A stretch of 64,000 nucleotides of DNA from contig NZ_QGNX01000001.1 of NCBI RefSeq assembly GCF_003265325.1, positions 186,001 through 250,000 of the forward strand. The letters are read 5' to 3'. This DNA comes from Oceanibium sediminis (lineage in GTDB: Bacteria; Pseudomonadota; Alphaproteobacteria; Rhodobacterales; Rhodobacteraceae). Each line of letters opens with the position of its first letter. Positions within the stretch are counted from its first letter, which is position 1. Under the pieces are notes generated by a model. That model made no database searches. It saw nothing but the letters and a program-made list of their open reading frames with translations, and was not told the DNA's origin. A program made the position numbers and the translations under genes. This document shows, piece by piece, positions 44,651 to 54,644 of the stretch.

Positions 44651-45820
44651 ATGATCCGCTATCGCCCCCTCGCCCGCGCTCTCGTGTTGCTGTCTGCCCT
44701 GGCCACCGCCGCCTGCGCCCCGATGGGGCCGGGGGGCGGCGGCGCGGTCGATCCCGACGCCCCGGTCGAGATTGCGCTCCTCGTGCCGCTCGGCTCGTCC
44801 GATCCGCAGCGCGAGGGGCTGGGCCAGGGGCTTGCCAACGCCGCGGAACTGGCGCGCCAGGACGTGCGGGACGTGGATCTGCGGATCACCGTCCATCCCA
44901 CCGGCGGCACCCCCGAGCAGGCGCGTGCGGCGGCCAGCGCCGCGGTCGAGGCGGGGGCGGATGTCGTGCTCGGGCCGCTGTTCTCGGACTCCACCATCGC
45001 CGCCGCGCCCGTGGCGCAGGGGGCGGGGCTGCAAGTGCTCAGCTTCTCCAACAACCCAGACGTGGCGGGGGGCAACGTCTTCCTGCTGGGCACGTCGTTC
45101 CGCACGGCGGCAGAGCGGATCGCCGGCTACACCATCGCCCAGGGCCTGACCCAGGTCGCCATCGTCCACCCCGAGGGCGCAGAGGGTGAGCTGGCCCGCC
45201 AGGCCGTTGCGGACGCTGTCGCGCGCGCCGGGGGAACGGTCGTCGGCAGTGCCGGGTACCCGCTGTCCGTGCAGGGCATCACCGAGAACATGCCGGCCAT
45301 CGCGCGGCAGGTGCGCGGCTCCGGCGCGAATGTGGTGGTTCTGACCGACGGGCCAACCGGCGGACTGGCCTTCGTGGCGGAAACCCTACGCGGGCTCGGC
45401 GTGCGCCAGCAGGCCGTGCAGTTCGCCGGGCTGCAACGTTGGGACACCAGCCCGCAGACGCTGTCGCAACCCGCGCTCGACCGCGGATGGTTCCCGGCCC
45501 CCGATCCCGCCACCGCGGGCGCCTTCGCGGGGCGCTACGAGGCGGCCTACGGCGCCGCGCCGCACCCGCTGGCGGGGCTCGGCTATGACGGTATCGCCGC
45601 CATAGCCGCCCTGGTGGCAGAGGCCCGCGCCGAAGGCAGCAGCGATCCGTTCAGCACCACGCGGCTGACCAAGCCCTCGGGCTTTGCCGGCGCGCTGGGG
45701 ATCTTCCGCTTCAACGGCGACGGAACCGGGGACCGCGCGCTTGCGGTCTTTGCCGTCACCGACGACACCGCCCTGCCCATCGACCCCGCGAGGAGGAGCT
45801 TTGGTGCCGACGGGTCCTGA
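44651..45820 (+). CDS. Penicillin-binding protein activator, LpoA-like lipoprotein
   Basis: A 389-residue lipoprotein of the type-1 periplasmic-binding fold. The signal sequence ends SALATAAC, with C22 as the lipid-bearing cysteine (the -3 position is T, not the usual L). The remainder shows VEIALLVPLGSSDPQREGLGQGL, AGADVVLGPLFSDSTIAAAP and TPRGG-like turns, as in the LppC/LpoA group that stimulates penicillin-binding proteins. The gene overlaps the GlnD start by 17 nt. Divergent from rsmI. Confidence 0.82.
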   Translation: MIRYRPLARALVLLSALATAACAPMGPGGGGAVDPDAPVEIALLVPLGSSDPQREGLGQGLANAAELARQDVRDVDLRITVHPTGGTPEQARAAASAAVEAGADVVLGPLFSDSTIAAAPVAQGAGLQVLSFSNNPDVAGGNVFLLGTSFRTAAERIAGYTIAQGLTQVAIVHPEGAEGELARQAVADAVARAGGTVVGSAGYPLSVQGITENMPAIARQVRGSGANVVVLTDGPTGGLAFVAETLRGLGVRQQAVQFAGLQRWDTSPQTLSQPALDRGWFPAPDPATAGAFAGRYEAAYGAAPHPLAGLGYDGIAAIAALVAEARAEGSSDPFSTTRLTKPSGFAGALGIFRFNGDGTGDRALAVFAVTDDTALPIDPARRSFGADGS

Positions 45821-48587
45821 CACCACCCTTCCCGCAGAGGTGGCAACCGACGGCGACAGCTCCCCCACGGCGCGGCTCTGCGCGCAGATCGACGCCATTG
45901 TCGCGCAAGCCCCGAAACCCGATGACGCGCGCGCCGGGGTGATCGAGGCCCTGCGCGCCTATAACGCCGCCGAGCGTGAAACCATCGCCGCCGGCCTGGC
46001 GCAGTTCCCCTATGTCGCCAAGCGCGCGACCACCGCCTACACCGAGCTGACCGATCAACTGATCCGCGCCGCCTGGCACTACGTCACCACCGCGTTGCAC
46101 CCCAATCCGAACCCCACCGCAAGCGAACAGATCGCCGTGCTGGCCGTCGGCGGCTACGGCCGCGCCGAGATGGCCCCCTTCTCGGACGTGGACCTGCTGT
46201 TCCTGACCCCCTACAAGCAAACCGCTTGGGGCGAGAGCGCCATCGAAAGCATGCTCTACCTGCTGTGGGACCTGAAGCTGAAGGTCGGGCAGGCGGTGCG
46301 CACGGTGGACGAGTGCATCCGCCTCGGCCAGACGGACCTGACGATCCGCACCGCCCTGCTGGAGCATCGCCATCTGACCGGCGCGTGCGATCTGTCCGAG
46401 GAACTCTACACCCGCCTCTGGGACGAGCTGTTCCTCAAGACCGGCCCGCAATTCGTGGAAGCCAAGTTGGAGGAGCGCGAGAACCGCCACAATCGCAACG
46501 GCGGCTCGCGCTACCTGGTCGAGCCCAACGTGAAGGAAGGCAAGGGCGGGCTGCGCGACCTGCAAACCCTGTTTTGGATCGCCAAGTACCTGAACCACGC
46601 GCAGGAACCTGAAGACCTGGTGCGCCTCGGGGTCTTCACCGCGGAAGAGATGAACACCTTCCGCCACGCGGAAAACTTCCTCTGGGCTGTGCGTTGCCAG
46701 ATGCACCTGGCCGCGGGCCGAGCGGCCGAGCAGCTGACCTTCGATCTGCAGGTGGACGTGGCGGATCGCCTGGGCTTCGTGGACACGGCGGGCCAGCGGG
46801 CGGTGGAACGCTTCATGCAGACCTATTTCACCTACGCCCGCCAGGTGGGCGAGCTGACCCGCATCTTCCTCGTCGCGCTTGAGGCGGAGCACGTCAAGAA
46901 GCGCCCCAGCGTGCGGAAGCGCATGTTCGCGGCGTTTTCCCGCGCCGAAAAGGACGTGCCCGAGGGCTACGTGGTCCGGAACGGGCGCATTGACGTGGTG
47001 GACCACGACGCCTTCCAAACCGACCCGCTGAACATCCTGCGCCTGTTCCGCGCAGCGCTGTCCACGGGCTTCCTGATGCACCCGGACGCCATGCGCCGGG
47101 TCACGGCGAGCCTGCACCTGATCGACGACTCCGTGCGTGAAAACCCTGAAGCGAACGCGATCTTCCTGGAGCTGCTGCTGGACCACAACGACCCGGAACG
47201 CGCCCTGCGGCGGATGAACGAAATGGGCGTCCTCGGCGCCTTCATCCCCGAATTCGGGCGTATCGTGGCGATGATGCAGTTCAACATGTACCACCACTAC
47301 ACGGTGGACGAACACACCATCCAGTGCATCCACACGCTGTTCTCCATCGAGAAGCGCGAGCTGGTCGAATCCCTTCCCGTCGCCTCGCGTATCCTCGAAC
47401 GCGGGGTGAACCGCCGCGTCCTCTACGTGGCGCTGTTCCTGCACGACATCGGCAAGGGCCGCCCCGAGGATCACTCCGAACTCGGGGCCGAGATCGCAGA
47501 GCGCCTGTGCCCGCGCCTCGGTCTGCCCGAGGAGGAAGTGGAAACCGTCGTCTGGCTGGTGCGCCACCACCTGCTGATGTCGGATTTCGCGCAGAAGCGC
47601 GACCTGGCCGACGCCCGCACCGTACGCGACTTCGCCGCCATCGTGAAAAGCCCGACGCGGCTGAACCTGCTGACCGTCCTGACCGTCTGCGACATCCGCG
47701 GCGTCGGCCCCGGCGTGTGGAACAACTGGAAGGCGATGCTGCTGCGCGAGCTTTACGCGCTGACCCGCGACTACCTGACCGGCGACACCGCCCGCATTTC
47801 CCGCCCCGAGCGGATAGACGAGGCGAAAGCCGCCTTCGCCGCCGCCCTGCCCGACTGGTCCGAAAAGGACCTGGAGCGGGAAAAGGCCCGCCACTACGCC
47901 TCGTTCTGGCTGGGGCTCACGGTCGATACCCAGACGATCTTCGCCAAGCTGATCCGCGAGGTGACGGACGAGGCCCCCGCCATGCATTTCGACCAGGATG
48001 TGGAACGCGGCGCGACCCGCGTGTGCTTCGCCCTGGCCGATCACCCGGGCCTGTTCTCGCGCCTGGCCGGGGCGCTGGCGCTGGCAGGGGCCAACGTGGT
48101 GGACGCGCGCACCTACACCACCTCGGACGGGCTGGCGACGCCGGTGTTCTGGATCCAGGACAAGGCGGGCCAACCCTACGAGGATGCCCGCCTGACGCGG
48201 CTGAAGACCGTGATCCGCCGCACCCTCGCCGGAGAGGTGGTCGCCCGCGACGCCCTGGCCGAGCGGGACCGGATCAAGAAGCGCGAACAGGCCTTCATCG
48301 TCCCGACCGAGATCACCTTCGACAACGACGGATCCGAGATCTACACGATGATCACCGTGGACACCCGCGACCGGCCCGGCCTGCTCTATGACCTCAGCCG
48401 CACGCTGACGGCGGCGCATATGCACATTTCCTCGGCCATCATCGCGACCTACGGCGAACAGGCGGTCGATACCTTCTACGTGAAGGACTCCTTCGGGCTG
48501 AAGATCACCAGCAAGCCGAAGCAGAAGAAGATCGCGACCCTGCTGCGCGATGCCATCCGGCGCGGCGCGGAGAGGGCCGAGCCATGA
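45804..48587 (+). CDS. glnD: PII uridylyltransferase/uridylyl-removing enzyme
   Basis: A 927-residue nitrogen-status sensor that modifies PII proteins. Nucleotidyltransferase motif GGYGRAEMAPFSDVDLLFL near residues 113-131, an HD domain (FLHDIGKG, HHLLMS) for the removing activity, and two C-terminal ACT domains (VCFALADHPGLFSRLAGALA and MITVDTRDRPGLLYDLSRT) that bind glutamine. I choose GTG 45804, seven bases after AGGAGG; TTG 45801 is also possible. It overlaps the upstream lipoprotein gene and is coupled to murJ by ATGA. Confidence 0.95.
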   Translation: MPTGPDTTLPAEVATDGDSSPTARLCAQIDAIVAQAPKPDDARAGVIEALRAYNAAERETIAAGLAQFPYVAKRATTAYTELTDQLIRAAWHYVTTALHPNPNPTASEQIAVLAVGGYGRAEMAPFSDVDLLFLTPYKQTAWGESAIESMLYLLWDLKLKVGQAVRTVDECIRLGQTDLTIRTALLEHRHLTGACDLSEELYTRLWDELFLKTGPQFVEAKLEERENRHNRNGGSRYLVEPNVKEGKGGLRDLQTLFWIAKYLNHAQEPEDLVRLGVFTAEEMNTFRHAENFLWAVRCQMHLAAGRAAEQLTFDLQVDVADRLGFVDTAGQRAVERFMQTYFTYARQVGELTRIFLVALEAEHVKKRPSVRKRMFAAFSRAEKDVPEGYVVRNGRIDVVDHDAFQTDPLNILRLFRAALSTGFLMHPDAMRRVTASLHLIDDSVRENPEANAIFLELLLDHNDPERALRRMNEMGVLGAFIPEFGRIVAMMQFNMYHHYTVDEHTIQCIHTLFSIEKRELVESLPVASRILERGVNRRVLYVALFLHDIGKGRPEDHSELGAEIAERLCPRLGLPEEEVETVVWLVRHHLLMSDFAQKRDLADARTVRDFAAIVKSPTRLNLLTVLTVCDIRGVGPGVWNNWKAMLLRELYALTRDYLTGDTARISRPERIDEAKAAFAAALPDWSEKDLEREKARHYASFWLGLTVDTQTIFAKLIREVTDEAPAMHFDQDVERGATRVCFALADHPGLFSRLAGALALAGANVVDARTYTTSDGLATPVFWIQDKAGQPYEDARLTRLKTVIRRTLAGEVVARDALAERDRIKKREQAFIVPTEITFDNDGSEIYTMITVDTRDRPGLLYDLSRTLTAAHMHISSAIIATYGEQAVDTFYVKDSFGLKITSKPKQKKIATLLRDAIRRGAERAEP

Positions 48588-50149
48588 CCCGCCCCGTGCG
48601 GCTGCTGCCTGCCTTCCTGACGGTGGGCGTCTGGACGCTGCTCAGCCGCGTCTTCGGCTTCGCGCGCGACATCATGATCGCCGCCTTCCTCGGCGCGGGG
48701 CCGGCCGCCGAGGCGTTCCTGATCGCCTTCGCGCTTCCCAACATGTTCCGCCGCTTCTTCGCCGAGGGCGCGTTCAACATGGCCTTCATCCCGCTGTTCT
48801 CGAAAAAGGTGGAAAAGGGCGACGACGCGGAAACCTTCGCCCGCGACGCCGCCACCCTGCTCGGGCTGATCCTGGTCGCGCTTTGCGCGCTGGCGCTGGT
48901 CTTCATGCCTGCACTGGTGCTGCTCATGGCCTCGGGCTTTGCGGGGGACGAACGCTTCGCGCTGGCGGTGGACATGGGGCGGGTGGTGTTTCCCTACATC
49001 CTGTTCATCTCGCTCGCCGCGCTGCTGTCGGGGGTGCTGAACGCCATGGGCCGCTTCTGGGCGGCGGCGGCGGCGCCGGTGCTGCTGAACATCGTGCTCG
49101 TCGCCGCCATGGGTCTGACCGCCCTGCTGGGCGGTGACGTGGCGCAAGCGCTGACCTGGGGTGTTCCCGTGGCGGGCGTGGCGCAACTGGCCTTCGTCTG
49201 GCTCGCGGCGAAACGCGCGGGCGTGACGCTGCTGCCCAGCCGCCCGCGCCTGACGCCGGACCTGAAGCGGCTCGCGATCATCGCCGCGCCGGCCGCGCTG
49301 GCGGGCGGTGTCGTGCAGGTCAACCTGCTGGTGGGCCGGCAGGTCGCCTCCTACTTCGACGGGGCGGTGGCCTGGCTGAACTACGCAGACCGGCTGTACC
49401 AACTGCCGCTCGGCGTGGTCGGCATCGCCATCGGCGTCGTCCTGCTGCCGGACCTGTCGCGCCGCCTTGCCGCCGGGGACCGGGCCGGGGGCATCAGCGC
49501 CATCAACCGCGCGGCGGAATTCTCGCTGGCGCTGACGCTTCCGGCGGCGGTCGCGCTGATCGCGATCCCCCTGCCCCTCGTCGCCGTCCTGTTCGAGCGG
49601 GGCGCCTTCGGCCCCGGCGATTCCGCAGCCACGGCCCTGGCGCTGGCGATTTACGGCCTCGGGTTGCCCGCCTTCGTGCTGCAAAAGGTCGTGCAACCGG
49701 TGTTCTTCGCGCGCGAGGATACGCGCAGCCCCTTCCTCTTCGCGCTCGTCGCCATGGTGATCAACGCCGGGCTCGCCATCGGCCTGGCCCCGCTGATCGG
49801 CTACCTCGCCGCGCCGGTGGGCACCACGATTTCCGCCTGGGCGATGCTCGCCCTGCTGCTGCGCGGCGCGGCCCGCATCGACGGCGGCATCGAACCGGAC
49901 CGCCGCCTGCGCCGCGCGCTGCCCCGCCTGCTGGCCGCCAGCCTGCTGATGGGCGCGCTGATCTGGGCCGCCGCCGCGGCCCTTGCGACTCCGCTCGCCA
50001 CGCCGGGGCTCAGGGTCGCCGCACTCGCCGGCCTCGTCCTGCTCGGCGCGGCAACCTACGGCGCGGCGGCCTTCCTCAGCGGCGCGCTCTCCGCCGCGGA
50101 CTTGCGCCGCATGCTCCGCCGGCCCCGCAAACCGGCCCCGCAGGACTAG
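48584..50149 (+). CDS. murJ: Lipid II flippase MurJ
   Basis: A 521-residue polytopic MOP-superfamily transporter with about 14 helices that flips lipid II for peptidoglycan synthesis. Conserved sequences include TLLSRVFGFARDIMIAAFLG, FRRFFAEGAFNMAFIPLF and YADRLYQLPLGVVGIA. It overlaps glnD by 4 nt. A copy of the 25-bp dispersed repeat follows the stop. Confidence 0.95.
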   Translation: MTRPVRLLPAFLTVGVWTLLSRVFGFARDIMIAAFLGAGPAAEAFLIAFALPNMFRRFFAEGAFNMAFIPLFSKKVEKGDDAETFARDAATLLGLILVALCALALVFMPALVLLMASGFAGDERFALAVDMGRVVFPYILFISLAALLSGVLNAMGRFWAAAAAPVLLNIVLVAAMGLTALLGGDVAQALTWGVPVAGVAQLAFVWLAAKRAGVTLLPSRPRLTPDLKRLAIIAAPAALAGGVVQVNLLVGRQVASYFDGAVAWLNYADRLYQLPLGVVGIAIGVVLLPDLSRRLAAGDRAGGISAINRAAEFSLALTLPAAVALIAIPLPLVAVLFERGAFGPGDSAATALALAIYGLGLPAFVLQKVVQPVFFAREDTRSPFLFALVAMVINAGLAIGLAPLIGYLAAPVGTTISAWAMLALLLRGAARIDGGIEPDRRLRRALPRLLAASLLMGALIWAAAAALATPLATPGLRVAALAGLVLLGAATYGAAAFLSGALSAADLRRMLRRPRKPAPQD

Positions 50150-50164
50150 GCCCCCGCTTCCAAA

Positions 50165-50189
50165 GTCCCCAAATATCCCCGCCGGAGGC
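50165..50189 (-). repeat. Dispersed 25-bp repeat, copy 2 (inverted)
   Basis: This 25-bp segment is the exact inverted copy of 33181-33205 and again lies just after a gene end (murJ). Similarity extends a few bases either side with small changes. Confidence 0.8.
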
Positions 50190-50235
50190 TCCCACGCCGC
50201 TGCACGCGCCAGTGCAATCAAACAAGGCGAAGCAA

Positions 50236-50265
50236 TTGCAATCCCCCCCCTCCCCGCCATATATC
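50236..50265 (+). promoter_or_regulatory. Candidate accA promoter
   Basis: TTGCAA (50236-50241) and TATATC (50260-50265) are 18 nt apart. A dyad TGCAAT (50213-50218) / ATTGCA (50235-50240) overlaps the -35. The start near 50272 favours the ATG at 50297 for accA. Confidence 0.4.
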
Positions 50266-50296
50266 GGGCCTGACAATGAAAAACGGGGCGCACCAC

Positions 50297-51259
50297 ATGC
50301 ACAGCTATCTCGAGTTTGAGAAGGGCCTGGCCGAAATCGAAGGCAAAGCCGCCGAGTTGCGCAACCTGGCGCGCCAGAACGAGGAAATGGACGTCGAGGC
50401 GGAGGCCAAGGGCCTCGACCTGAAGGCCGCCGCGCTGCTGAGCGAGCTCTACAAGGATCTCAGCCCCTGGCGGAAATGCCAGGTCGCCCGCCACCCGGAC
50501 CGGCCCCATTGCGTGGATTACATCAACGCGCTGTTCACCGAGTACACGCCGCTGGCCGGGGACCGCAATTTCGCCGACGACCACGCCATCATGGGCGGCC
50601 TCGCCCGGTTCGAAGATGAGCCGGTGGTGGTGATCGGTCATGAAAAGGGCTCGGACACCAAGTCGCGGCTGGATCACAACTTCGGCATGGCCCGCCCGGA
50701 AGGCTATCGCAAGGCGATCCGCCTGATGGACATGGCGGACCGGTTCGGCCTGCCCGTCATCACCCTGATCGACACGCCGGGCGCCTATCCCGGCAAGGGC
50801 GCCGAGGAACGCGGCCAGGCCGAGGCGATCGCCCGCTCGACCGAGAAGTGCCTCAGCCTCGGCGTGCCGCTTCTGGCGGTGATCACCGGCGAGGGGGGCT
50901 CGGGCGGCGCCGTCGCCTTCGCCACGGGCGACCGACTCGCCATGCTGGAACATTCGATCTACTCGGTGATCAGCCCCGAGGGCTGCGCCTCGATCCTGTG
51001 GAAAGACTCAGACAAGATGCGCGAAGCGGCAGAGGCGCTGCGCCTGACCGCGCAGGACCTGAACCAGCTCGGCGTGATCGACCGCATCATCCGCGAACCG
51101 CTCGGCGGTGCGCAGCGCGGCCAGGCGGAAACCATCAGCAACGTGCGTACCGCGCTGAAGGCCATGCTCGAGGAAACCCGCGGCATCGCCCCCGACACCC
51201 TGCGCAAGGCGCGGCGTCAGAAGTACCTTGCCATGGGCTCCAAGGCGCTGGTCGCCTGA
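50297..51259 (+). CDS. accA: Acetyl-CoA carboxylase carboxyltransferase subunit alpha
   Basis: A 320-residue subunit of the carboxyltransferase that makes malonyl-CoA. Family segments include the N-terminal [53 protein letters not shown] and [15 protein letters not shown]. The start MHSYLEFEK (50297) fits family N-termini and the mapped promoter; ATG 50276 would give seven extra residues. It converges on plsC with only 3 nt between the stops. Confidence 0.95.
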   Translation: MHSYLEFEKGLAEIEGKAAELRNLARQNEEMDVEAEAKGLDLKAAALLSELYKDLSPWRKCQVARHPDRPHCVDYINALFTEYTPLAGDRNFADDHAIMGGLARFEDEPVVVIGHEKGSDTKSRLDHNFGMARPEGYRKAIRLMDMADRFGLPVITLIDTPGAYPGKGAEERGQAEAIARSTEKCLSLGVPLLAVITGEGGSGGAVAFATGDRLAMLEHSIYSVISPEGCASILWKDSDKMREAAEALRLTAQDLNQLGVIDRIIREPLGGAQRGQAETISNVRTALKAMLEETRGIAPDTLRKARRQKYLAMGSKALVA

Positions 51260-51262
51260 GGT

Positions 51263-52015
51263 TTACTCCGCTTTCGGGGCGCGCAGCGGGCGCGCTGTCG
51301 GACGCGGGTGCCCGACTTCCGCCATCAGCGCGTCCGAGGCGGTCTCCACCGCTTCTTCCATCTGCAGCATGAAGCTGGACAGCTTCACCCCCGGCGGGAT
51401 CGGGTCGAGGTATTCCACGATCGCCAGCCCCGGCTTGCGCACCCAGCTGTTGCGCCCCCAGAACAGGCCCGCGTTGGTCGCGGCGGGCACACAGGTCTTG
51501 CCGAACCGCTGGTAAAGGACCCCCGCGCCCACCTTGTAGGGCGCATCCACATGGGGCGCGACCCGCGTGCCCTGGGGATAGATCACCAGCTGCCCCGGCG
51601 CGCCGTTCTCGCGGGCTTCGCGCGCCACCATCTTGTTCACCGTCTCGCCCTTGCGGCCGCGATGCACGGGGATGGAGCCGATCCGAAGCGCATATAGCCC
51701 CAGGATCGGCGCCCAGCGCAGTTCCTTCTTCATGATGAAGCGCGCGCGCGGCAGTTCGCGCATGTGGATCAGGATATCCAGGAACGACTGGTGCTTGGAG
51801 GCGACAATGACGTCGCCCTGCGGCACCGTGCCCCGCACCTCGACCTTCAGGCCGACGATCTTTTCCAGCAGCCAGATCGTGATCCGGCAATAGGTCTTCA
51901 GCGCCCAGTAGGTCCCCCCCCGCGACCAGAGCACCAGCGGCAGGCACAGGATCCCCTGCACCGCCAACAGGCCGTAGAACAAGATATCGAACACCAGGGA
52001 ACGCAGGATGGTCAT
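51263..52015 (-). CDS. plsC: 1-acyl-glycerol-3-phosphate acyltransferase
   Basis: A 250-residue inner-membrane acyltransferase that makes phosphatidic acid. The HX4D motif is H75-QSFL-D80 in ASKHQSFLD, the second motif is LVIYPQGTR, and one or two N-terminal helices anchor it (about 8-30). A G/P-rich soluble tail ends with LRAPKAE. It lies 15 nt after ftsX on the same strand. Confidence 0.92.
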   Translation of the reverse strand: MTILRSLVFDILFYGLLAVQGILCLPLVLWSRGGTYWALKTYCRITIWLLEKIVGLKVEVRGTVPQGDVIVASKHQSFLDILIHMRELPRARFIMKKELRWAPILGLYALRIGSIPVHRGRKGETVNKMVAREARENGAPGQLVIYPQGTRVAPHVDAPYKVGAGVLYQRFGKTCVPAATNAGLFWGRNSWVRKPGLAIVEYLDPIPPGVKLSSFMLQMEEAVETASDALMAEVGHPRPTARPLRAPKAE

Positions 52016-52030
52016 GGGAACAAGCTCCGA

Positions 52031-52921
52031 TCAGGCAAGGCGGGTCAGCACGTGGAACGCGGCGCGACGCGTGGCGGCGAAGGACAGGATCGCGCTCAGC
52101 AGCGGAATGATGGCGAACAGCACCCATTCGCCGAAGCCGTGCGGAGAAAGGGCGGACAGTTCCGGCCCGTTGCTGAGCGCGGCCAGCACCGCCAGCCCCA
52201 GCGCGGTGCCGATCAGCGCGCCGGTCAGGCCCCGCAGGGTGAAGCGCCGCACGAAGGCGCGCGCCACGTAGGTATCGCGCGCCCCGATGACGCGCAGCGT
52301 CTCGATCACCCGGGCATGCATCGCCAGCGCGGCGCGCGCCGCGAGCGTCACGACCACCGCCGTCACCCCGAAGCAGATCGCAACGAAGGTGAAGGCCAGC
52401 CACTGCACCTGCCCCGCGGTTCTTGCGATCCGCCCGGACCAGGCCTCATGCCGGTGATAGATCGCCTCGGGCAGTTCGCCGCGCAGCCTTTGGGTCAGCC
52501 CCGCCGGGTCGAAATCCGGCGCTTCGCGCAGCGCGAAGATCAGCGGCAGGTCGATCGCCTCCAGCACCGAGGGGTCGCCGATCCAGGGCGACAGAAGCGC
52601 GCGCGTCTGCTCCGCGTCAAGCTGCTCTGCGCGGGTGATGCCGGGGGTCTGGGAAAGGATCCGCTCGGCCCGCGCGGCCTGCGCCTCGCGCCCCTCGGCG
52701 GTGATCGGGACTTCCAGGGTGGACTGGCCCTGCAACGCGCCGGACCAGCGCGCGGCAGCGCGGTCGGCGGCCAGGCTCGCCGCCAGGGCGAAGACGGTCA
52801 GGAACGCCAACGCCGCCGTCGCCAGCGCGGTCAGATGGCCGGTGGCGCCGCTGGGCGGCACGACGGCGTCCGCCTTCGGATCGCCGCGCAACAGGCTGAG
52901 GGCGGATGCCAGCGCCTTCAC
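52031..52921 (-). CDS. ftsX: Cell-division protein FtsX (ABC permease)
   Basis: A 296-residue permease-like subunit of FtsEX, which controls cell-wall hydrolases at division. It has an N-terminal helix (about 30-50), a periplasmic domain of about 110 residues and three further helices (about 175-200, 225-250, 270-290), with the LRVIGARDTYVARAF motif typical of FtsX. It starts with GTG, sharing GTGA with the ftsE stop. The EnvC-like protein at 22 kb is a plausible periplasmic partner. Confidence 0.9.
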   Translation of the reverse strand: MKALASALSLLRGDPKADAVVPPSGATGHLTALATAALAFLTVFALAASLAADRAAARWSGALQGQSTLEVPITAEGREAQAARAERILSQTPGITRAEQLDAEQTRALLSPWIGDPSVLEAIDLPLIFALREAPDFDPAGLTQRLRGELPEAIYHRHEAWSGRIARTAGQVQWLAFTFVAICFGVTAVVVTLAARAALAMHARVIETLRVIGARDTYVARAFVRRFTLRGLTGALIGTALGLAVLAALSNGPELSALSPHGFGEWVLFAIIPLLSAILSFAATRRAAFHVLTRLA

Positions 52922-53595
52922 AGCTCTGCCCCCGCCAGTTCGATTCGGCGGTCGTTGATCCGCATGACCCGCGCCGAAACATCGCGCTTTGCGGTGCGGA
53001 TCAGGTCGAGGTCGTGGGTCGCCACAAGGATGGTGCGCCCCAGCCGGTTCAGTTCCACCATCAGGCCGAGGACCTTCTCGCCCATCTCCCGGTCGATGTT
53101 GCCGGTGGGTTCGTCGGCCACCAGGATCTCGGGACTGAGGATCACGGCGCGGGCCAGGGCTGCGCGCTGGCGCTCTCCGCCCGACAGTTCGGGCGGGTGG
53201 GCGTCGGCGCGGTGATCCAGCGCGACCCATGCCAGCAGGTCGCTGATGTCGCCGTCATGCTCGGGGCGGCGGCGGCCGCTGACTTCGAGCGGCAGGGCGA
53301 TATTCTCGCGCAGGGTCAGGTGGTCCAGGAACTGGCAGTTCTGGTGCACCATGCCCATGCGCTGGCGCAACGTCGCGATGCCGTCGCGATCCTCGCCCGC
53401 CGGGTCGATCCCGAAAAACGTCGCCCGTCCCGCCTTTGGCAGCGTTGCCAGGGTCACGAGGTTAAGGAAGGTGGTTTTTCCCGCGCCGGATGGCCCGGTC
53501 AGGAAATAGAACCCGCCCGGTTCAAGCGTCAGGCTGACGCCGGCCAGGATGGGCTGGTCTCCGTAGCCGAAATCCACGTTGTCAAAGGCGATCAT
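52918..53595 (-). CDS. ftsE: Cell-division ATP-binding protein FtsE
   Basis: A 225-residue ABC ATPase. Walker A is GPSGAGKTT (34-42), the signature is ELSGGERQR, Walker B is EILVADEPTGN and the H-loop is in VATHD. The start MIAFDNVDFGYG is the family N-terminus. It is the first gene of ftsE-ftsX-plsC, and is divergent from the zinc-ribbon gene. Confidence 0.95.
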   Translation of the reverse strand: MIAFDNVDFGYGDQPILAGVSLTLEPGGFYFLTGPSGAGKTTFLNLVTLATLPKAGRATFFGIDPAGEDRDGIATLRQRMGMVHQNCQFLDHLTLRENIALPLEVSGRRRPEHDGDISDLLAWVALDHRADAHPPELSGGERQRAALARAVILSPEILVADEPTGNIDREMGEKVLGLMVELNRLGRTILVATHDLDLIRTAKRDVSARVMRINDRRIELAGAEL

Positions 53596-53726
53596 GCGGC
53601 GCGCGTCTCTTTTCCGATGGGGCTCAGCGTGGTTCCCACGGGTTGCAACGGGATGCAAGGACGTTAATGATGCGCGGGGGTATCGTCGGTTGCCGCAGAA
53701 GCGGTGTAAACAAAAGGGTGAGCAGT

Positions 53727-54551
53727 ATGCGTCTGGTCTGTCCGAGTTGCGGATCCGAGTATGAGGTCGACGGAACGCTGTTCCCCGAGGAGGGCCGCGA
53801 GGTCCAGTGCTCGAGCTGCGAGGAAGTCTGGGTCCAGTATCCCGTGAAAGCCGAAGCGCCGATGCGCCTGGACCTCGGCGCGCAAGCGCCCGCTGCCCCG
53901 TCCCAGCGCCTGCCGGAACAGGAACGCGAGGAACTGGCCCGCGCCGTGCGGGACGAATTGTCTGCCCGCGACGGGGTCGCATCGCCCGAGCCGGCGACCA
54001 GCTACACCGCCCCCGAAGAGGATGACGAGGACGACGACGAGGCGATCCTGGCAGCGCTGCGTGAGCAGATTGCCGCCGAGGGGCCGGTCCAGCAGTCCAG
54101 CGACGCGAAATCCCAGAAGCGCAACCTGCGTGTCGCCGCGGAGGCGGTCGGAATCGACGTCGACGCCGTCGAGGACGACAAGGAGCGGCGCAAGTGGAAC
54201 CTCGACAAGAAGCCGTCCACGCCCGTTCCGGGCCGCCGTGACGGCCTGGCCGAGGCGCTGCAACGTTACGAGGAAGAAGTCGGCCCAAGGCGTGAGCGCA
54301 GCGGCGGCGGCCTGAAGACGGGGTTCATCGCCGCGCTGGTGCTGGTCGCCATCGGCGCCGGGGTCTTCGCCTTCCGCGCCGACATCGCCGGGGCCTATCC
54401 GCCCGCCGCCCCCTACCTGGATCAATACGCGGAGCTTGTGCAGCAAGGCCGGGTCAAGGCCGAGGCGCTTTATGCGGAATACTCCGTCGTGGTCATGGAC
54501 AAGATCGCCGACCTGCAGGGCGGTGACGAGGCGGCAGCCGAAAGCCAGTAG
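53727..54551 (+). CDS. Zinc-ribbon membrane protein
   Basis: A 274-residue protein with an N-terminal zinc ribbon of the MJ0042 type (RLVCPSCGSEYEVDGTLF and EVQCSSCEEVW, four cysteines), an acidic disordered middle, one transmembrane helix near residues 199-215 and a short extracytoplasmic end. Such proteins occur upstream of ftsE in many Rhodobacterales. Function unknown. The start ATG 53727 follows AAAAGGG; the frame is open further upstream. A strong terminator follows. Confidence 0.82.
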   Translation: MRLVCPSCGSEYEVDGTLFPEEGREVQCSSCEEVWVQYPVKAEAPMRLDLGAQAPAAPSQRLPEQEREELARAVRDELSARDGVASPEPATSYTAPEEDDEDDDEAILAALREQIAAEGPVQQSSDAKSQKRNLRVAAEAVGIDVDAVEDDKERRKWNLDKKPSTPVPGRRDGLAEALQRYEEEVGPRRERSGGGLKTGFIAALVLVAIGAGVFAFRADIAGAYPPAAPYLDQYAELVQQGRVKAEALYAEYSVVVMDKIADLQGGDEAAAESQ

Positions 54552-54576
54552 GCCGCACAGCCCCCTTCAACGTATG

Positions 54577-54607
54577 ACGGCGCCCCAACGAGGCGCCGTT
54601 TTCGTTT
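54577..54607 (+). terminator. Intrinsic terminator after the zinc-ribbon gene
   Basis: ACGGCGCC (54577-54584) and GGCGCCGT (54592-54599) pair perfectly around a 7-nt loop, followed by TTTTCGTTTC. Confidence 0.85.
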
Positions 54608-54644
54608 CATGACCGCGGCAGCCGGGTTGTGCGCCGGCCCCGCC

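Noticed and set aside
45756-48425. Open frame of 889 codons opposite glnD
   Set aside because: The plus strand carries all GlnD domains; the opposite frame shows no domain and biased composition.
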